A stretch of DNA of 64,000 nt, from the NCBI RefSeq assembly GCF_963854185.1, contig NC_084994.1, positions 7,392,141 to 7,456,140 of the forward strand, written 5' to 3'. Every line of letters starts with the position of its first letter. The first letter of the stretch is position 1. Below the pieces are notes generated by a model. It was not told the DNA's origin and ran no database searches. It saw only the letters and a program-made list of their open reading frames with translations. Position numbers and translations under genes: made by a program. Source of the stretch: Sardina pilchardus (lineage: Eukaryota > Chordata > Actinopteri > Clupeiformes > Clupeidae). This document shows positions 1 to 10,896 of this stretch, piece by piece.

Positions 1-695
1 TGGAATAGATCACGCAGACATTGACTAGCAAAGAGTTAACAGGCTGGAACTAGAACTTCCCTCTCCAAGAAGAGTTGAGAGCGTAGCAAAAGCAGATCAT
101 CCGACGTTCGTCTCCACACTCCACTTCCTGGTTGTAGTTCTCGTCCGATGCAGGTCTCCCAGCTGGCGTTGGCAGCTCGCTGAAAACACAGAACAATCAG
201 AGCACTGTTCGCCACAATCACAGCAGCTATAGTATCGACACCCGTCGGGATGGAGCTTTCAGACGTCCCTTAATAAAACACTTAGCTTGCGTTGTACTGG
301 ATCATCCCTCGGCGTCAGTCGCTCCGCCACCGTCCCGGGCCGCTTCCGTGTTGTGATCTTCCCCCTTCTCCAGGACTCTCCGGTCTTTCCCCGAATCTCC
401 CGACTGTCTGTCAATCCCTCCTTTTATAGGCTACAGAAAAACACCCAATCCCCACCCTGCGTTCGTTCTGGCCTCAATTAGTTCATTTGGAGTCAATTGC
501 CAGTCAATCAGCTGCGAGTCTCTCTTGCAGCCACCGTAATGACATTCGTCATGAATCCCATTTACAGTCCACAACACATACACAGCCTATACAGACAGGT
601 GAGGGCAAGCAGATGTACACATACAAGCATACACATATTTATATACATCCAGATATACATACTTATACACATATCTATATACAGGGCACTTGACA
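1..695 (-). mobile_element. LTR of a retrotransposon (partial, cut by the window start)
   Basis: Read on the minus strand, a purine-rich tract (positions 710 to 696, TAAAAATGGGAGGAG) is followed at once by TGTCAAGTGCCC, the usual order of polypurine tract then LTR start (TG). Inside is a TATA box on the minus strand (TATAAAAG, about 421-428). The LTR end lies outside the window, so its TG...CA ends cannot be checked. No polymerase reading frame is present. The tract-then-TG layout suggests a Gypsy-type element, but the family is inference. The short ORFs here are not supported as genes. Confidence 0.5.
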
Positions 696-776
696 CTCCT
701 CCCATTTTTATAAATGGTCGTCCCGACCATCATGCAAATGCCGTAACCTCAAAAGAGGCACCCCCAAGTTAGCTCT
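696..776 (-). mobile_element. polypurine tract and internal stub of the LTR element
   Basis: Only about 80 bases of internal sequence lie next to the polypurine tract before homology to the Harbinger-like fragment begins near 780. The LTR element is therefore a broken 3' end, not a full copy. Confidence 0.4.
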
Positions 777-779
777 TGA

Positions 780-2052
780 CAATTACATTATCTGATTGGT
801 TCAGCTAGCTGTCATTCAAATTAGACCTGCATGCGATTTTTGAAAGAGCTGTATTCCATTTATATACTATTTGCTACGTGCATTTACTCGCAAAACACAA
901 CAGAATGTCTGCCCAATACCATTTAGATATCATTTAAATTATGGTGGCCTTATAATTAATTACAAAATCGTTGTTTGCATCTTTTTTTGACTGACGTTTG
1001 ATGAATAGCCTACTGTAGTAGTTGATTGGAAGTGGAGGGGACATATTTAAGTTAAGCACTTTAATTTCAGTCAATGATTTTAAAGCATATGTGTCAGAGA
1101 TCCTCAGCTACAACTGTAGTTGTATATAGTCTGGTCTATTGTTCTTGTCTCTTGTTTTTCTTCTGTTTGTGGCTTTCTATATTGCTTGTTGTATGGTGTC
1201 TTGATTGTTACATGTGATATTTTTGTTTGCTGTTCTATTTAATTGTTGTCCTTATGTTGTGCTGTGCTTTGCTATGTTTAATGTGGTGTGGCTTGTGCAG
1301 AGCTGTTTTGTTGTTGTGTAATGTGGTGTGATCTGTGTGTTGCTTTGTATGTTCTTTGTTTGTACTAACTGGTGTTTATTGTTGTCTATGTGTGCATGGT
1401 TGGTCCACTGTAGGTGAGGTGAGGTCTCTCTATATTTTAGGTGTTTTAAGTGTTGCCTTTCTTGGCCAGGGACCATTTGAAAAAGAGACTATATGTCTCA
1501 ATATGACCCCCCTGGTTAAATAAAGGATAAATAAAAATAAATAAAATTTCGAAGGTGTTTTCAACTAATTTGGTTTAAAGACAGAATAAAGATATATATA
1601 GTCATACGTCGTGCATCTTTGCGGAGGCAAGCGCTTTCTTAATGACGTTGCGTGCCAAGACAAGGAAGCTCTCACACGTGGGTGCATACGTAAATTTGCA
1701 TTCAGTTTGTCTGCCACACCTACTCCCGCTATGTAACAGAAATAATCATGATTCCCCATCTAAAAGAGTAAAACTTTACCTCGTTGTTGTCTATATCAAA
1801 CGCGGTTGTTAACTTTGTGTGCAAGACGCTATTTTTGCGTCTTTTTTTATTCCAACCGTGAGTTATTTGGGGGAGAAACGAGAACGCGCACACATCCCGA
1901 ATAACTTACACCTGGCTTGACATAGACGCTCCTGTTCATCCTGGATTGGCGTTAGTGAAACGAGTTTAGCAAGGATGACTAGAGAACGCTATGTCAAACC
2001 TGGCTTTATCGATTATCTTGGATGTCTTAATTCTGCTTTTGTGAAATACCCC
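780..2052. mobile_element. Harbinger-like nonautonomous element, copy A, truncated and split by a LINE
   Basis: This stretch matches, in inverted orientation, most of the element at 33256-34229. The end at 2052 (reverse complement GGGGTATTTCACAAAAG) resembles the terminal repeats of that element and of the one at 34234-36156. The other end is missing and is replaced near 780 by LTR-element sequence. A LINE tail interrupts it at about 1045-1546. No transposase is encoded; the small ORFs are incidental. Confidence 0.55.
1045..1546 (+). mobile_element. 5'-truncated LINE 3' end nested in copy A
   Basis: The uninterrupted copy at 33.2-34.2 kb runs straight from GGGGACAT to TTTCGAAGG. Here the same junction is opened by about 500 bases ending in CTGGTTAAATAAAGG and an A-rich tail, the style of fish LINE 3' ends. 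The T- and G-rich body holds only a 62-residue incidental ORF. The LINE clade is not assigned. Confidence 0.55.
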
Positions 2053-2690
2053 TCAGATACACAGTTTTCAGGATTACCACACGAAACATAAACATGAACC
2101 TCCATTTACATTTTATTTTATGACCCCACATCTGAGCCACAAGAAAGAAAAAAGAAATATACATTAACAAATGCATTGCAGATACTGTATATTGAAAAAA
2201 AATGTCAATAGTTAACAAAATAATGTTCATTGTTCTTCATCTGAGAAGGAGAGAACCACATTTTCAAGCCCAAGAGTTTATTAATTATTTTTGACAGTAG
2301 TGCATTTTCACGTAGAACGTTTTCTGGACAAACACCAAATCTTGCAATAACCCTGGCAGGCTTCCATACTCCCTCGTCAGGGAAAATTTTAGAAAATGAG
2401 AAAATATTAAAAACCTATGGAGCTGCATCGAAGTTTGGGAGTGAAAAGGGCTTACACTTACTAAATACTTTAACAATAAATAAGCACAACATGCATAAGG
2501 CTTGTGTATGAATTATCTGTGTATTCATGGGTTTTTTTGTTTGTTTTGCTCTTTCTAGTTTATGAGTAACCCAAATGTAGTCATAGTCAAGCTGCCTGTG
2601 GCTGGCTGTCAGCATCAATCAGATACAGTATACATCACAGAAACATGTTTTCTGGAACTGAAAGAAACTTGTTGAAAAATTAATAATATG
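2053..2690. other. AT-rich spacer downstream of NLR-A
   Basis: I see no conserved coding exon, RNA gene or recognisable repeat in this stretch. The ORFs of 60-70 residues have no family signature. Confidence 0.4.
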
Positions 2691-2695
2691 GGCTC

Positions 2696-3018
2696 TTTAA
2701 TATGTCTACCCTAGTCCATATATCCATATGGCTTCATACGTGACCAGACAATACATACAACATATACTGACATTCATAAAATGTCTTCTCCAGTCTGTAT
2801 GGCTCATATGTCCACATGTTTGAGTGTGACTGCTCCTCCTCTGTCTGCTGAGTCCATGCTGCATGCTGTCAATCATCTCTGGCTGATCAGGACATGCCTC
2901 ACCATTCACCATTTATTTTACTGTTGTCAGAAAGAGACTGTTTCCTGTGTGCTGCTCGTTCGTGTGTGTGTGTGTGTCTCTATGTGTGTTAGAAAGAGGC
3001 TGTTCCCTGTATTCTGCT

Positions 3019-3095
<77 letters not shown>

Positions 3096-3111
3096 TCACA
3101 AAGAATACCAC
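2696..3111 (-). CDS. NLR-A terminal exon and 3' UTR
   Basis: On the minus strand a polypyrimidine stretch and CCAG at 3115-3112 precede an exon beginning at 3111. In the phase set by the last LRR exon it reads W-Y-S-L and then TGA at 3098-3096. The coding part is thus only 13 bases; the rest is 3' UTR and includes a (CA)n on the coding strand. ATTAAA at 2701-2696 is a candidate polyadenylation signal. The block at 2700-2960 is clearly similar, in opposite orientation, to 59880-60190 at the end of NLR-D, which supports its identity as a shared 3' end. The acceptor was chosen by this homology and by frame. Confidence 0.6.
3021..3093. repeat. (GT)n microsatellite
   Basis: Nearly pure GT dinucleotide run on the plus strand, interrupted by one TTTG. 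It lies in the inferred 3' UTR of NLR-A. The reading frames through it (Cys-Val or His-Thr runs) are artefacts. Confidence 0.97.
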
Positions 3112-3223
3112 CTGGAGGATAAAAGAGGAGAGATGATCATCAATCAGCATCCATGACAACCGTTTCCTAGTAAGCCAGGCTGTATGCGAGACAGAGGTGA
3201 CATCACTAACAGCAAGAGTCATA

Positions 3224-4260
3224 ATAAAGACATTCACACATTAGACACACTGCAGCAGAAACCGTGAGGGTGGAGTCAAAAGTCCAACACCATTGGTCTA
3301 ATCACAAGCACTTAGAGAGTGGCGTCAGACTCGGCCAATAGGAATGTGAGGGTGGAGTAAAAAGTCCTACCCTAATCCAGACTTCTCAAGAGCAAATTTG
3401 AATTGTGTCTGCAAGATACTCTGGTAATGAGCAATGATGCACGTAACTTTTACCCCACAGGCATCACAGGTGACCAATCAAATCGGTGTATCTGATATAG
3501 ACAGGCCAGAGGTGAGATAAAGTGATGACGACTGTGCTACAACGTTCAAGGTCAGTAAACATTGCTTGTAATGTTATCCAACTGCATCGAAGTCCAGAAT
3601 CAGTCAGAGTAAACATTGGTCGTAGTGTTATCCGCTCCTCGAGTTGGGCCACTGTCATTATTCGTGACTAGACCCTTAATCTAATCTACCCTTAATCTAA
3701 ACTAATCAGACTAAAAAATCCTACACCACTGGTCTAATCACTAACACTTAAAGGCTAGTGTCCGACTCAGCCAGTAAGAATGTTCTGAAGACCTGTGGCT
3801 GGAGGCTGGAGGCTGGAGTTAAAAAGTGCAACACCACTGATCTACTCAAAAGAATTCTTGGCCCACAGTTTGACGGTGATGTGTCACCGGAGAATATGGC
3901 CGGGCATGCTCAGTGTTGCACCAGAGAATTGCCAGCGGGTGTGATTAACGCACTAAGGTTGGATCCAATTAATGAAAGGGTTGGTTAAAGCTGACCAATA
4001 GCAGTTTTGAACACCCTTAAATGGAATACGATGAGATTACAGTAGCATTTGAAATTGTATTATTCTGCATCTGAATTAGCCAGACAGGCCAACCCGAACT
4101 TGGACACGTTAGCAAAAATTGAAGTTGGAAAGTTTGTCTGTTCCATTGACAAGCCTCTATGGATACTTGAGAATCGTGCAGACCAATCAAAGTGTCTGTG
4201 TGGCATTCAGGTGGGCTTATACAGCGACAAACAGATGAGCAATCCCTATTTATTCATGTG
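3224..4260. repeat. intronic region with degenerate direct repeats
   Basis: A segment of about 80 bases containing GGTCTAATCACAAGCACTTA (about 3290-3370) recurs in changed form at about 3700-3790. A short GTAAACATTG...TGTTATCC unit is repeated at about 3555-3630. I see no coding exon; this lies in the last intron of NLR-A. Confidence 0.4.
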
Positions 4261-4269
4261 ACCTGAGCA

Positions 4270-4465
4270 TGCTTTTTTTGTTTTTTTTTAAAGATATTTT
4301 TTGGGGCTTTTATGCCTTTAATCAGACTTGACAGTGTAGGGTGACAGGAAACGAGTGGGAGAAAGAGTAGGGTGGGATCCGGAAAGGACCATGGGGCGGG
4401 AATCGAACCCGGGTCGCTGGCGTGCGGTGCAGGTGCCCAGCCAGTCACGCCACGTCTGGGGCCGA
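4270..4465 (-). mobile_element. tRNA-derived SINE
   Basis: On the minus strand the head reads like a tRNA pol III promoter: an A-box-like stretch (TGGCGTGACTGG, near 4445) and a B box (GGTTCGATTCC, near 4405). A non-tRNA body follows and a T-rich/A-rich end near 4272. It lies in the last intron of NLR-A. No intact cloverleaf is expected, so it is not called as a tRNA gene. Confidence 0.75.
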
Positions 4466-4821
4466 CCTGAGGATGCTTAGGTTGATTTCGTTTACGGCAA
4501 AAATGTTTATGTCACTATCGTGTCGCTTGTACAAGATACCGACAGCACGCAAACTTTAGGAGGCAAAATAAGAGGTAAAGAGAGGAAAAGAAAGAAAGAA
4601 AAAAGAAAGATGATCAGAAAAAGAATGGATTGAACAGAGACAGAGAAGGTGGGCAAGGAAAAGGAAGAACACAAGAGAGACAGGGAGAGAGAGATGAATG
4701 GATGAGTAAAAGCAGAGGAACATAGAGGAAAAAGACAAAGAGAAGGGACAAAAAATAAAAGACAGGTATGTTGGGTGTTGTGTTCTAAAGACCTGAGTGA
4801 CATGTTTAGATATTTACTCAC

Positions 4822-4992
4822 TTTAGTTTCTCCAGTTTATAGTGTGGGTCCTCCACTAGATCATAGAGCTGCTTTACAGCTGATTCACTCAGGTCATTGC
4901 CCTGTAGATCCAGGTCTGTCAGACTTGAGTTTGAGGTCAGAGAAGTTGTCAGATAGGAACAGCTTTCCTCTGTCAGACCACAGCCAATCAAG
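4822..4992 (-). CDS. NLR-A LRR exon 4 (last LRR)
   Basis: A 171-base exon bounded by an acceptor (CTGTTTCAG on the minus strand at 5001-4993) and a GTGAG donor at 4821-4817. One leading base, 56 codons and two trailing bases are open in the phase of the other LRR exons. The protein shows CGLTEESCSYL, then LTDLDLQGNDLSESAVKQL and a terminal KLEKLK, the fish NLR ribonuclease-inhibitor-type LRR unit in its last-repeat variant. The equivalent exon of NLR-D (58958-59132) has the same donor context (GTGAGTAAATATC). This copy is intact, unlike that one. Confidence 0.85.
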
Positions 4993-5084
4993 CTGAAACA
5001 GAATGATTGGAATGGTTAGAATATTAATCATAACCCCCCCCCCCCCTTACACACACACACCCTCTCAACTCTTTTCCTTACACA

Positions 5085-5287
5085 CATCCATTCTTTTTAT
5101 ATATATTTGTTGGCCTTTTTGCCTTTTTATATGATAGTGAAGAGGTAGACAAGAAGCAAGTGGGAGAGAGAGAGAGGGGGGGTGGTGATATGACCGCAGG
5201 TCGGATTTGAACCTGGGTCCCCGTGGGCACTCGGACCCATATATGTTACGAGCACTGTAGCCTGTTGCGTCACAGCATGCACCACAC
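5085..5287 (-). mobile_element. second tRNA-derived SINE
   Basis: On the minus strand a B-box-like GGTTCAAATCC lies near 5205-5215, downstream of a tRNA-like head that starts near 5285. The body ends in a T-rich stretch near 5090. It is more diverged than the SINE at 4270-4465 and has a different head. Confidence 0.6.
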
Positions 5288-5562
5288 ACACATCCATTCT
5301 AAGAACCCCCACCACCCATCCCACAGATACACGCACTAAATAGTGCCAAAACCCCATTTTCCACATTCATTCACCTAAACACCGTATGGTGTTCCAACTG
5401 CTCGGAAACACGCTACTTCCTGGAAAGACTGATTCAAAATGCTGCTCAAATGTGACCCTGTAAAGCGGAACCAGTCGTTTCGGTAAAATTTAATAAATTA
5501 AGTTATTGTGTTCACGGGAACGGCCATAAACTAAGCTTTCCAACGATATGTATATCGAGGGT

Positions 5563-7388
5563 ATTACACAAACTATCGCTACGATAACCGCAACCAAAGT
5601 TGACATGGTTCTCCTGTCACGATATGCCAGAAGAGGAGAAATCACCTTTTTAAGCGGCGCGTGCACAATGGGAATGACCGCAAATGTGTTGAATCTTCGC
5701 CGGGTTTAACAGTCAAAACGTATGTTTTTCTGTGAAATGAGTTCACGATATGAAACTGTAGACTGTATACAGTCAAACTATGCGAAAACGTGAAATTCAA
5801 CATTTTAACCCGAACGTTTGTTATTGTTGATTTTCTCAAAATAACGTTGTGCGCAAAACGACTGATTTCGCTTTAAATGGTCACAAATGTCTCCTTCCAC
5901 GATGGGAGACTTCGCCAAGGGGGGCTGAGGATGCTGTGGCCATGCCCCCTTGCCTCCTTCCTGTAAAACCTGGAAATGCACAGTAACTTTACCAGACTCT
6001 TCTCTACTGACTTCACAGTAACTTTACCAGACTCTTCTCTGTTGACTTCACGGTAACTTTACCAGACTCTTCTCTATTGACTTCACAGTAACTTTACCAG
6101 ACCCTTCACTGACTTCACGGTAACTTTACCAGACTCTTCTTCTCTATTGACTTCACGGTAACTTTACCAGACTCTTCTTCACTGACTTCACAGTAACTTT
6201 ACCAGACTCTTCTCTATTGACTTCACGGTAACTTTACCAGACTCTTCTCTGTTGACTTCACGGTAACTTTACCAGACTCTTCTCTATTGACTTCACAGAA
6301 ACTTTACCAGACTCTTCTCTATTGACTTCACAGAAACTTTACCAGACTCTTCTTCACTGACTTCACGGTAACTTTACCAGACTCTTCTTCTCTACTGACT
6401 TCACAGTAACTTTACCAGACTCTTCTCTATTGACTTCACGGTAACTTTACCAGACTCTTCTTCTCTACTGACTTCACGGTAACTTTACCAGACTCTTCGC
6501 CAAGGGGGGCTGAGGATGCTGTAGCCATGCCCCCTTGCCTCCTTCCTGTAAAACCTGGAAATGCACGGTAACGTTACCAGACTCTTCTCTATTGACTTCA
6601 CGTTAACTTTACCAGACTCTTCTTCGTTGACTTCTCAGTAACTTTACCAGACTCTTCTCTATTGACTGTACGGTAACTTTACCAGACTCTTCTCTATTGA
6701 CTTCACGGTAACGTTACCAGACTCTTCTCTATTGACTTCACAGTAACTTTACCAGACCCTTCACTGACTTCACGGTAACTTTACCAGACTCTTCTTGATA
6801 GACTTCACAGTAACTTTACCAGACTCTTCTTGATAGACTTCACGGTAACTTTACCAGACTCTTCTCTATTGACTTCACGGTAACGTTACCAGACTCTTCT
6901 TCACTGACTTCACAGTAACTTTACCAGACTCTTCTCTATTGACTTCACGGTAACTTTACCAGACTCTTCTCTATTGACTTCACGGTAACGTTACCAGACT
7001 CTTCTTCACTGACTTCACAGTAACTTTACCAGACTCTTCTCTATTGACTTCACGGTAACTTTACCAGACTCTTCTCTATTGACTTCACGGTAACTTTACC
7101 AGACTCTTCTTCATAGACTTCACGGTAACGTTACCAGACTCTTCTCTATTGACTTCACGGTAACTTTACCAGACTCTTCTCTATTGACTTCACGGTAACT
7201 TTACCTCTGAGATGATCAGGAAACTCTCATAATCAGTCAGACCACAATCAGTTGGAGTGGGTCTGTAATCCACCCATCAACCACCAGCACCACCACTGAA
7301 GAGCCACAAGCGAACGTCCTGAGTACCTTACCCTTCACTCTCTGCACCAACGACTGCAGACCTGCCACACACACACACATACACATAT

Positions 7389-7395
<7 letters not shown>
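5563..7395. repeat. tandem segmental duplication, copy 1
   Basis: This 1.8-kb block is repeated at 7431-10312: the same leader (ATTACACAAACTATCGCT), the same 35-bp minisatellite in the middle, and the same tail (TCTGAGATGATCAGGAAACT through GACTGCAGACCTGCC and a CA run). It lies in the large intron between LRR exons 3 and 4 of NLR-A. No coding exon was recognised in it. Confidence 0.85.
5981..7205. repeat. 35-bp minisatellite array 1
   Basis: Units of about 35 bases (core GTAACTTTACCAGACTCTTC plus a GACTTCACG linker), with 32- and 38-base variants, fill this stretch. At 6498-6570 the array is broken by a second copy of the sequence that leads into it (matching 5913-5980), so the array itself underwent an internal duplication. 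Confidence 0.95.
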
Positions 7396-7426
<31 letters not shown>

Positions 7427-7588
7427 GCACATTACACAAACTATCGCTAAGATAACCGCATCCAAAGTTGACATGGTTCTCCTGTCACGATATGCCAGAA
7501 GAGGAGAAATCACATTTTTAAGCGGCGTGTGCACAATGGGAATGACCGTAAATGTGTTGAATCTTCGCCGGGTTTAATAGTCAAAACG

Positions 7589-8677
7589 CAGTGTTTCCCA
7601 CACATAGACAAATTTGTGGCGGTGCGCCACAGATTCAGCACCGGCCGCCACATATTGCGTTTCGTTATTTATTATATATGTATCTATTTATTTATTTATT
7701 TATTGTGCGCTATTGAAACGCTATTGAAAAACGCGCAGCATTCGTTAAGCTGAATTTCCTTTCCTTGCGCTTCCTGTCACTCACGCGTCTGTCTCTCATA
7801 CACACACACAGGCACACACAGCCCATCCCCTCCGTGGACACCGCGTCTATCTCCATGAAAACCAACAAGATCATCCCTGGAAGCGTGGTCGGTGGTCGCA
7901 CTGATGAACCTGACGCTGCTCGGGTAGAAGCATAAAGTTCTCCCGCAACTTTTGTAGACTATGCGTGCAACTAAATTACCAAACAGTAGAAGTAAACTCA
8001 TTCTCCTTGGCCGGCTCTGGTGCGCGCTCAATGGACACCCGCCATCGACATGCATATTTAATCCAAATAAAACATTCCCAATCGTGAACGCATTGACGCA
8101 CAGAACTAGCTAAATTACTGTCAAATTCGGTTAGCATCATTAGTAGGCTATGCTGCAGGTATTTGATTAAAACTCTTGCATTCAAGTTGACTGACCATCT
8201 CAATACCAATATTTTCAACTCCAAGACTTAATGGGTCTGTCCCAAGGAGAAAAAGTATTAGCTTACCTTGAAACTTAAACACATGGGGGGAAACTGAACA
8301 GTCCAACCACTAGAGTATGATAAGCTTAGCCTGCTACTTTGTTTACAATATTTTGAGGCTTCAACCAGACAGCTGAATTTAAGAAGTGGAGTTGTAATAT
8401 GAATAGTAGGCTATAATCTGCATAAAGTATGCTGTTATGAATACCAGAAATGTCAGTATATTATATAGAATGTAAATAATTACATAATGTGTGTGTTTCA
8501 AATAAAGACAAGCTTTACATCTTATTAAAAACATAATTTACATTATATGAAAGGAGAGCGATAAAAAAGCGATGCAATGAAAATATGGGTGTGCACCCAC
8601 CCCCCAACCCCCCCCCCCCCCCCCGTCGGGCATGGGGCGACCACCACACATTGCCTTCCAATCTATGGGAAACACTG
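7589..8677. mobile_element. hAT-like nonautonomous transposon
   Basis: It starts CAGTGTTTCCCA and ends TGGGAAACACTG, inverted termini typical of hAT elements. AAACG flanks both sides (7584-7588 and 8678-8682), and the empty site is preserved in copy 1 near 5720 (CAAAACGTATG). The interior has the GGCGG...CCGCC-rich subterminal sequence common in such elements and a poly-C run near 8600. No transposase ORF is visible. Confidence 0.85.
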
Positions 8678-8940
8678 AAACGTATGTTTTTCCGTGAAAT
8701 GCGTTCACGATATGAAACTGTAGACTGTATACAGTCAAACTATGCGAAAACGTGAAATTCAACATTTTAACCCGGACGTTTGTTATTGTTGATTTTCTCA
8801 AAATAACGTTGTGCCCAAAACGACTGATTTCGCTTTGAATGGTCACAAATGTCTCCTTCCACGATGGGAGACTTCGCCAAGGGGGGCTGAGGATGCTGTG
8901 GCCATGCCCCCTTGCCTCCTTCCTGTAAAACCTGGAAATG

Positions 8941-10132
8941 CACGGTAACGTTACCAGACTCTTCTCTATTGACTTCACGGTAACTTTACCAGACTCTTTT
9001 CTATTGACTTCACGGTAACTTTACCAGACTCTTCTCTGTTGACTTCACAGTAACTTTACCAGACTCTTCTCTATTGACTTCACGGTAACTTTACCAGACC
9101 CTTCACTGACTTCACGGTAACTTTACCAGACTCTTCTTCATAGACTTCACGGTAACGTTACCAGACCCTTCACTGACTTCACGGTAACTTTACCAGACTC
9201 TTCTTCATAGACTTCACGGTAACGTTACCAGACCCTTCACTGACTTCACGGTAACTTTACCAGACTCTTCTTCATAGACTTCACGGTAACGTTACCAGAC
9301 TCTTCCTCATTGACTTCACGGTAACTTTACCAGACTCTTCTTCACTGACTTCACGGTAACTACCAGACTCTTCTCTATTGACTTCACGGTAACTTTACCA
9401 GACTCTTCTTCACTGACTTCACGGTAACTACCAGACTCTTCTTCACTGACTTCACGGTAACTTTACCAGACTCTTCTTCGTTGACTTTACGGTAACTTTA
9501 CCAGACTCTTCTCTATTGACCTCACGGTAACTTTACCAGACTCTTCTCTATTGACTTCACGGTAACTTTACCAGACTCTTCTTCGTTGACTTCACAGTAA
9601 CTTTACCAGACTCTTCTTCACTGACTTCACGGTAACTTTACCAGACTCTTCTTCACTGACTTCACGGTAACTTTACCAGACTCTTCTTCACTGACTTCAC
9701 GGTAACTTTACCAGACTCTTCTCTATTGACTTCACGGTAACTTTACCAGATTCTTCTTCACTGACTTCACGTTAACTTTACCAGACTCTTCTCTATTGAC
9801 TTTACGGTAACTTTACCAGACTCTTCTCTGTTGACTTCACGGTAACTTTACCAGACTCTTCTTCATAGACTTCACGGTAACTTTACCAGACTCTTCTTCA
9901 TAGACTTCACGGTAACGTTACCAGACTCTTCTCTATTGACTTCATGGTAACTTTACCAGACTCTTCTTCATAGACTTCACGGTAACGTTACCAGACTCTT
10001 CTCTATTGACTTCACGGTAACGTTACCAGACTCTTCTTCATAGACTTCACGGTAACGTTACCAGACTCTTCTCTATTGACTTCACAGTAACTTTACCAGA
10101 CTCTTCTCTATTGACTTCACGGTAACTTTACC
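8941..10132. repeat. 35-bp minisatellite array 2
   Basis: Same unit as array 1, including 32-base variants that contain CCAGACCCTTCACTGACTT. The variant order differs from array 1, which indicates independent turnover after the block duplicated. Confidence 0.95.
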
Positions 10133-10301
10133 TCTGAGATGATCAGGAAACTCTCATAATCAGTCAGACCACAATCAGTTGGAGTGGGTCTGTAATCCAC
10201 CCATCAACCACCAGCACCACCACTGAAGAGCCACAAGCGAACGTCCTGAGTACCTAACCCTTTAGTCTCTGCACCAACGACTGCAGACCTGCCACACACA
10301 T

Positions 10302-10346
<45 letters not shown>

Positions 10347-10425
10347 CACACACACATGCACGCACAAATACACACACAAATGTACCTGCCCCATACACAA
10401 ATTGGCTACATGAAGTGATGCTTAC

Positions 10426-10599
10426 TGTAGTTCCTCCAGTCTGCAGTTTTGATGATGAAGAGCAGAACACAGATGTTCCACTCCTGAGTCCAGCAGCTCA
10501 TTGCCCCTCAGGTCCAGCAGTCTGAGACTTGATGGGTGTGCGGTCAGAGCAGAGGCCAGATAGGAACAGCTCTTCTTGGTCAGTTTACAGCCTCTCAAC
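10426..10599 (-). CDS. NLR-A LRR exon 3
   Basis: 174 bases, one LRR unit of 58 codons, between CTGTTTCAG and ACA|GTAAG. The translation has CKLTKKSCSYLASAL, LRLLDLRGNELLDSGVEHL and CRLEELQ, the fish NLR LRR pattern, and has no stop. Phase is one leading and two trailing bases, as in the other LRR exons, so it can be joined or skipped without loss of frame. Confidence 0.9.
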
Positions 10600-10740
10600 C
10601 TGAAACAGAATGAGAGATTGGAATATTGAGCACCTCTAGTCACACACACTGCTGCATCGCTGCATATTGTTATTGCTGCCTGGTCACGGGCAACCCTACC
10701 AGTAGACCCTTGTGACAGTGGCGCTGCGGCTGCATATTGT

Positions 10741-10779
10741 TAGAAACAGCTCCTCTGTGTCAGATTACAGACAGCCAGG
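10741..10779 (-). pseudogene. truncated LRR exon remnant
   Basis: An acceptor (CTGTTTCAG) followed by about 39 bases matching the start of the LRR exons (CTGTAATCTGACACAGAGG) stops abruptly in a TAA and unrelated sequence. GCTGCATATTGTTA occurs at both 10661 and 10729, so the breakpoint lies beside a short direct repeat. Confidence 0.7.
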
Positions 10780-10850
10780 CTGAAACAGAATGATCATAAT
10801 ATTGATCATGTATTCTTTCTCTATCTCTCTCTCACACACACACAATCCCT

Positions 10851-10896
<46 letters not shown>

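Larger units (their letters stand above)
7431..10312. repeat. tandem segmental duplication, copy 2 (holds a hAT element)
   Basis: Copy 2 of the block at 5563-7395. It is longer because of a 1,089-base insertion at 7589-8677. Outside that insertion, leader, array and tail line up with copy 1 in the same order and orientation. Confidence 0.85.

Noticed and set aside
4270..5287. tRNA genes at the two SINE heads
   Set aside because: A- and B-box matches are present, but there is no complete cloverleaf, and the bodies continue into SINE tails.
8538..8978. 146-residue ORF across the hAT end and the minisatellite leader
   Set aside because: It spans the junction of an insertion and its flank, including a poly-C run read as Gly; it cannot be an ancestral gene.
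5981..10132. Regular repeats of about 35 bases that might suggest a CRISPR array
   Set aside because: There are no unique spacers: the whole 35-base period repeats with small changes. The setting is a vertebrate intron.
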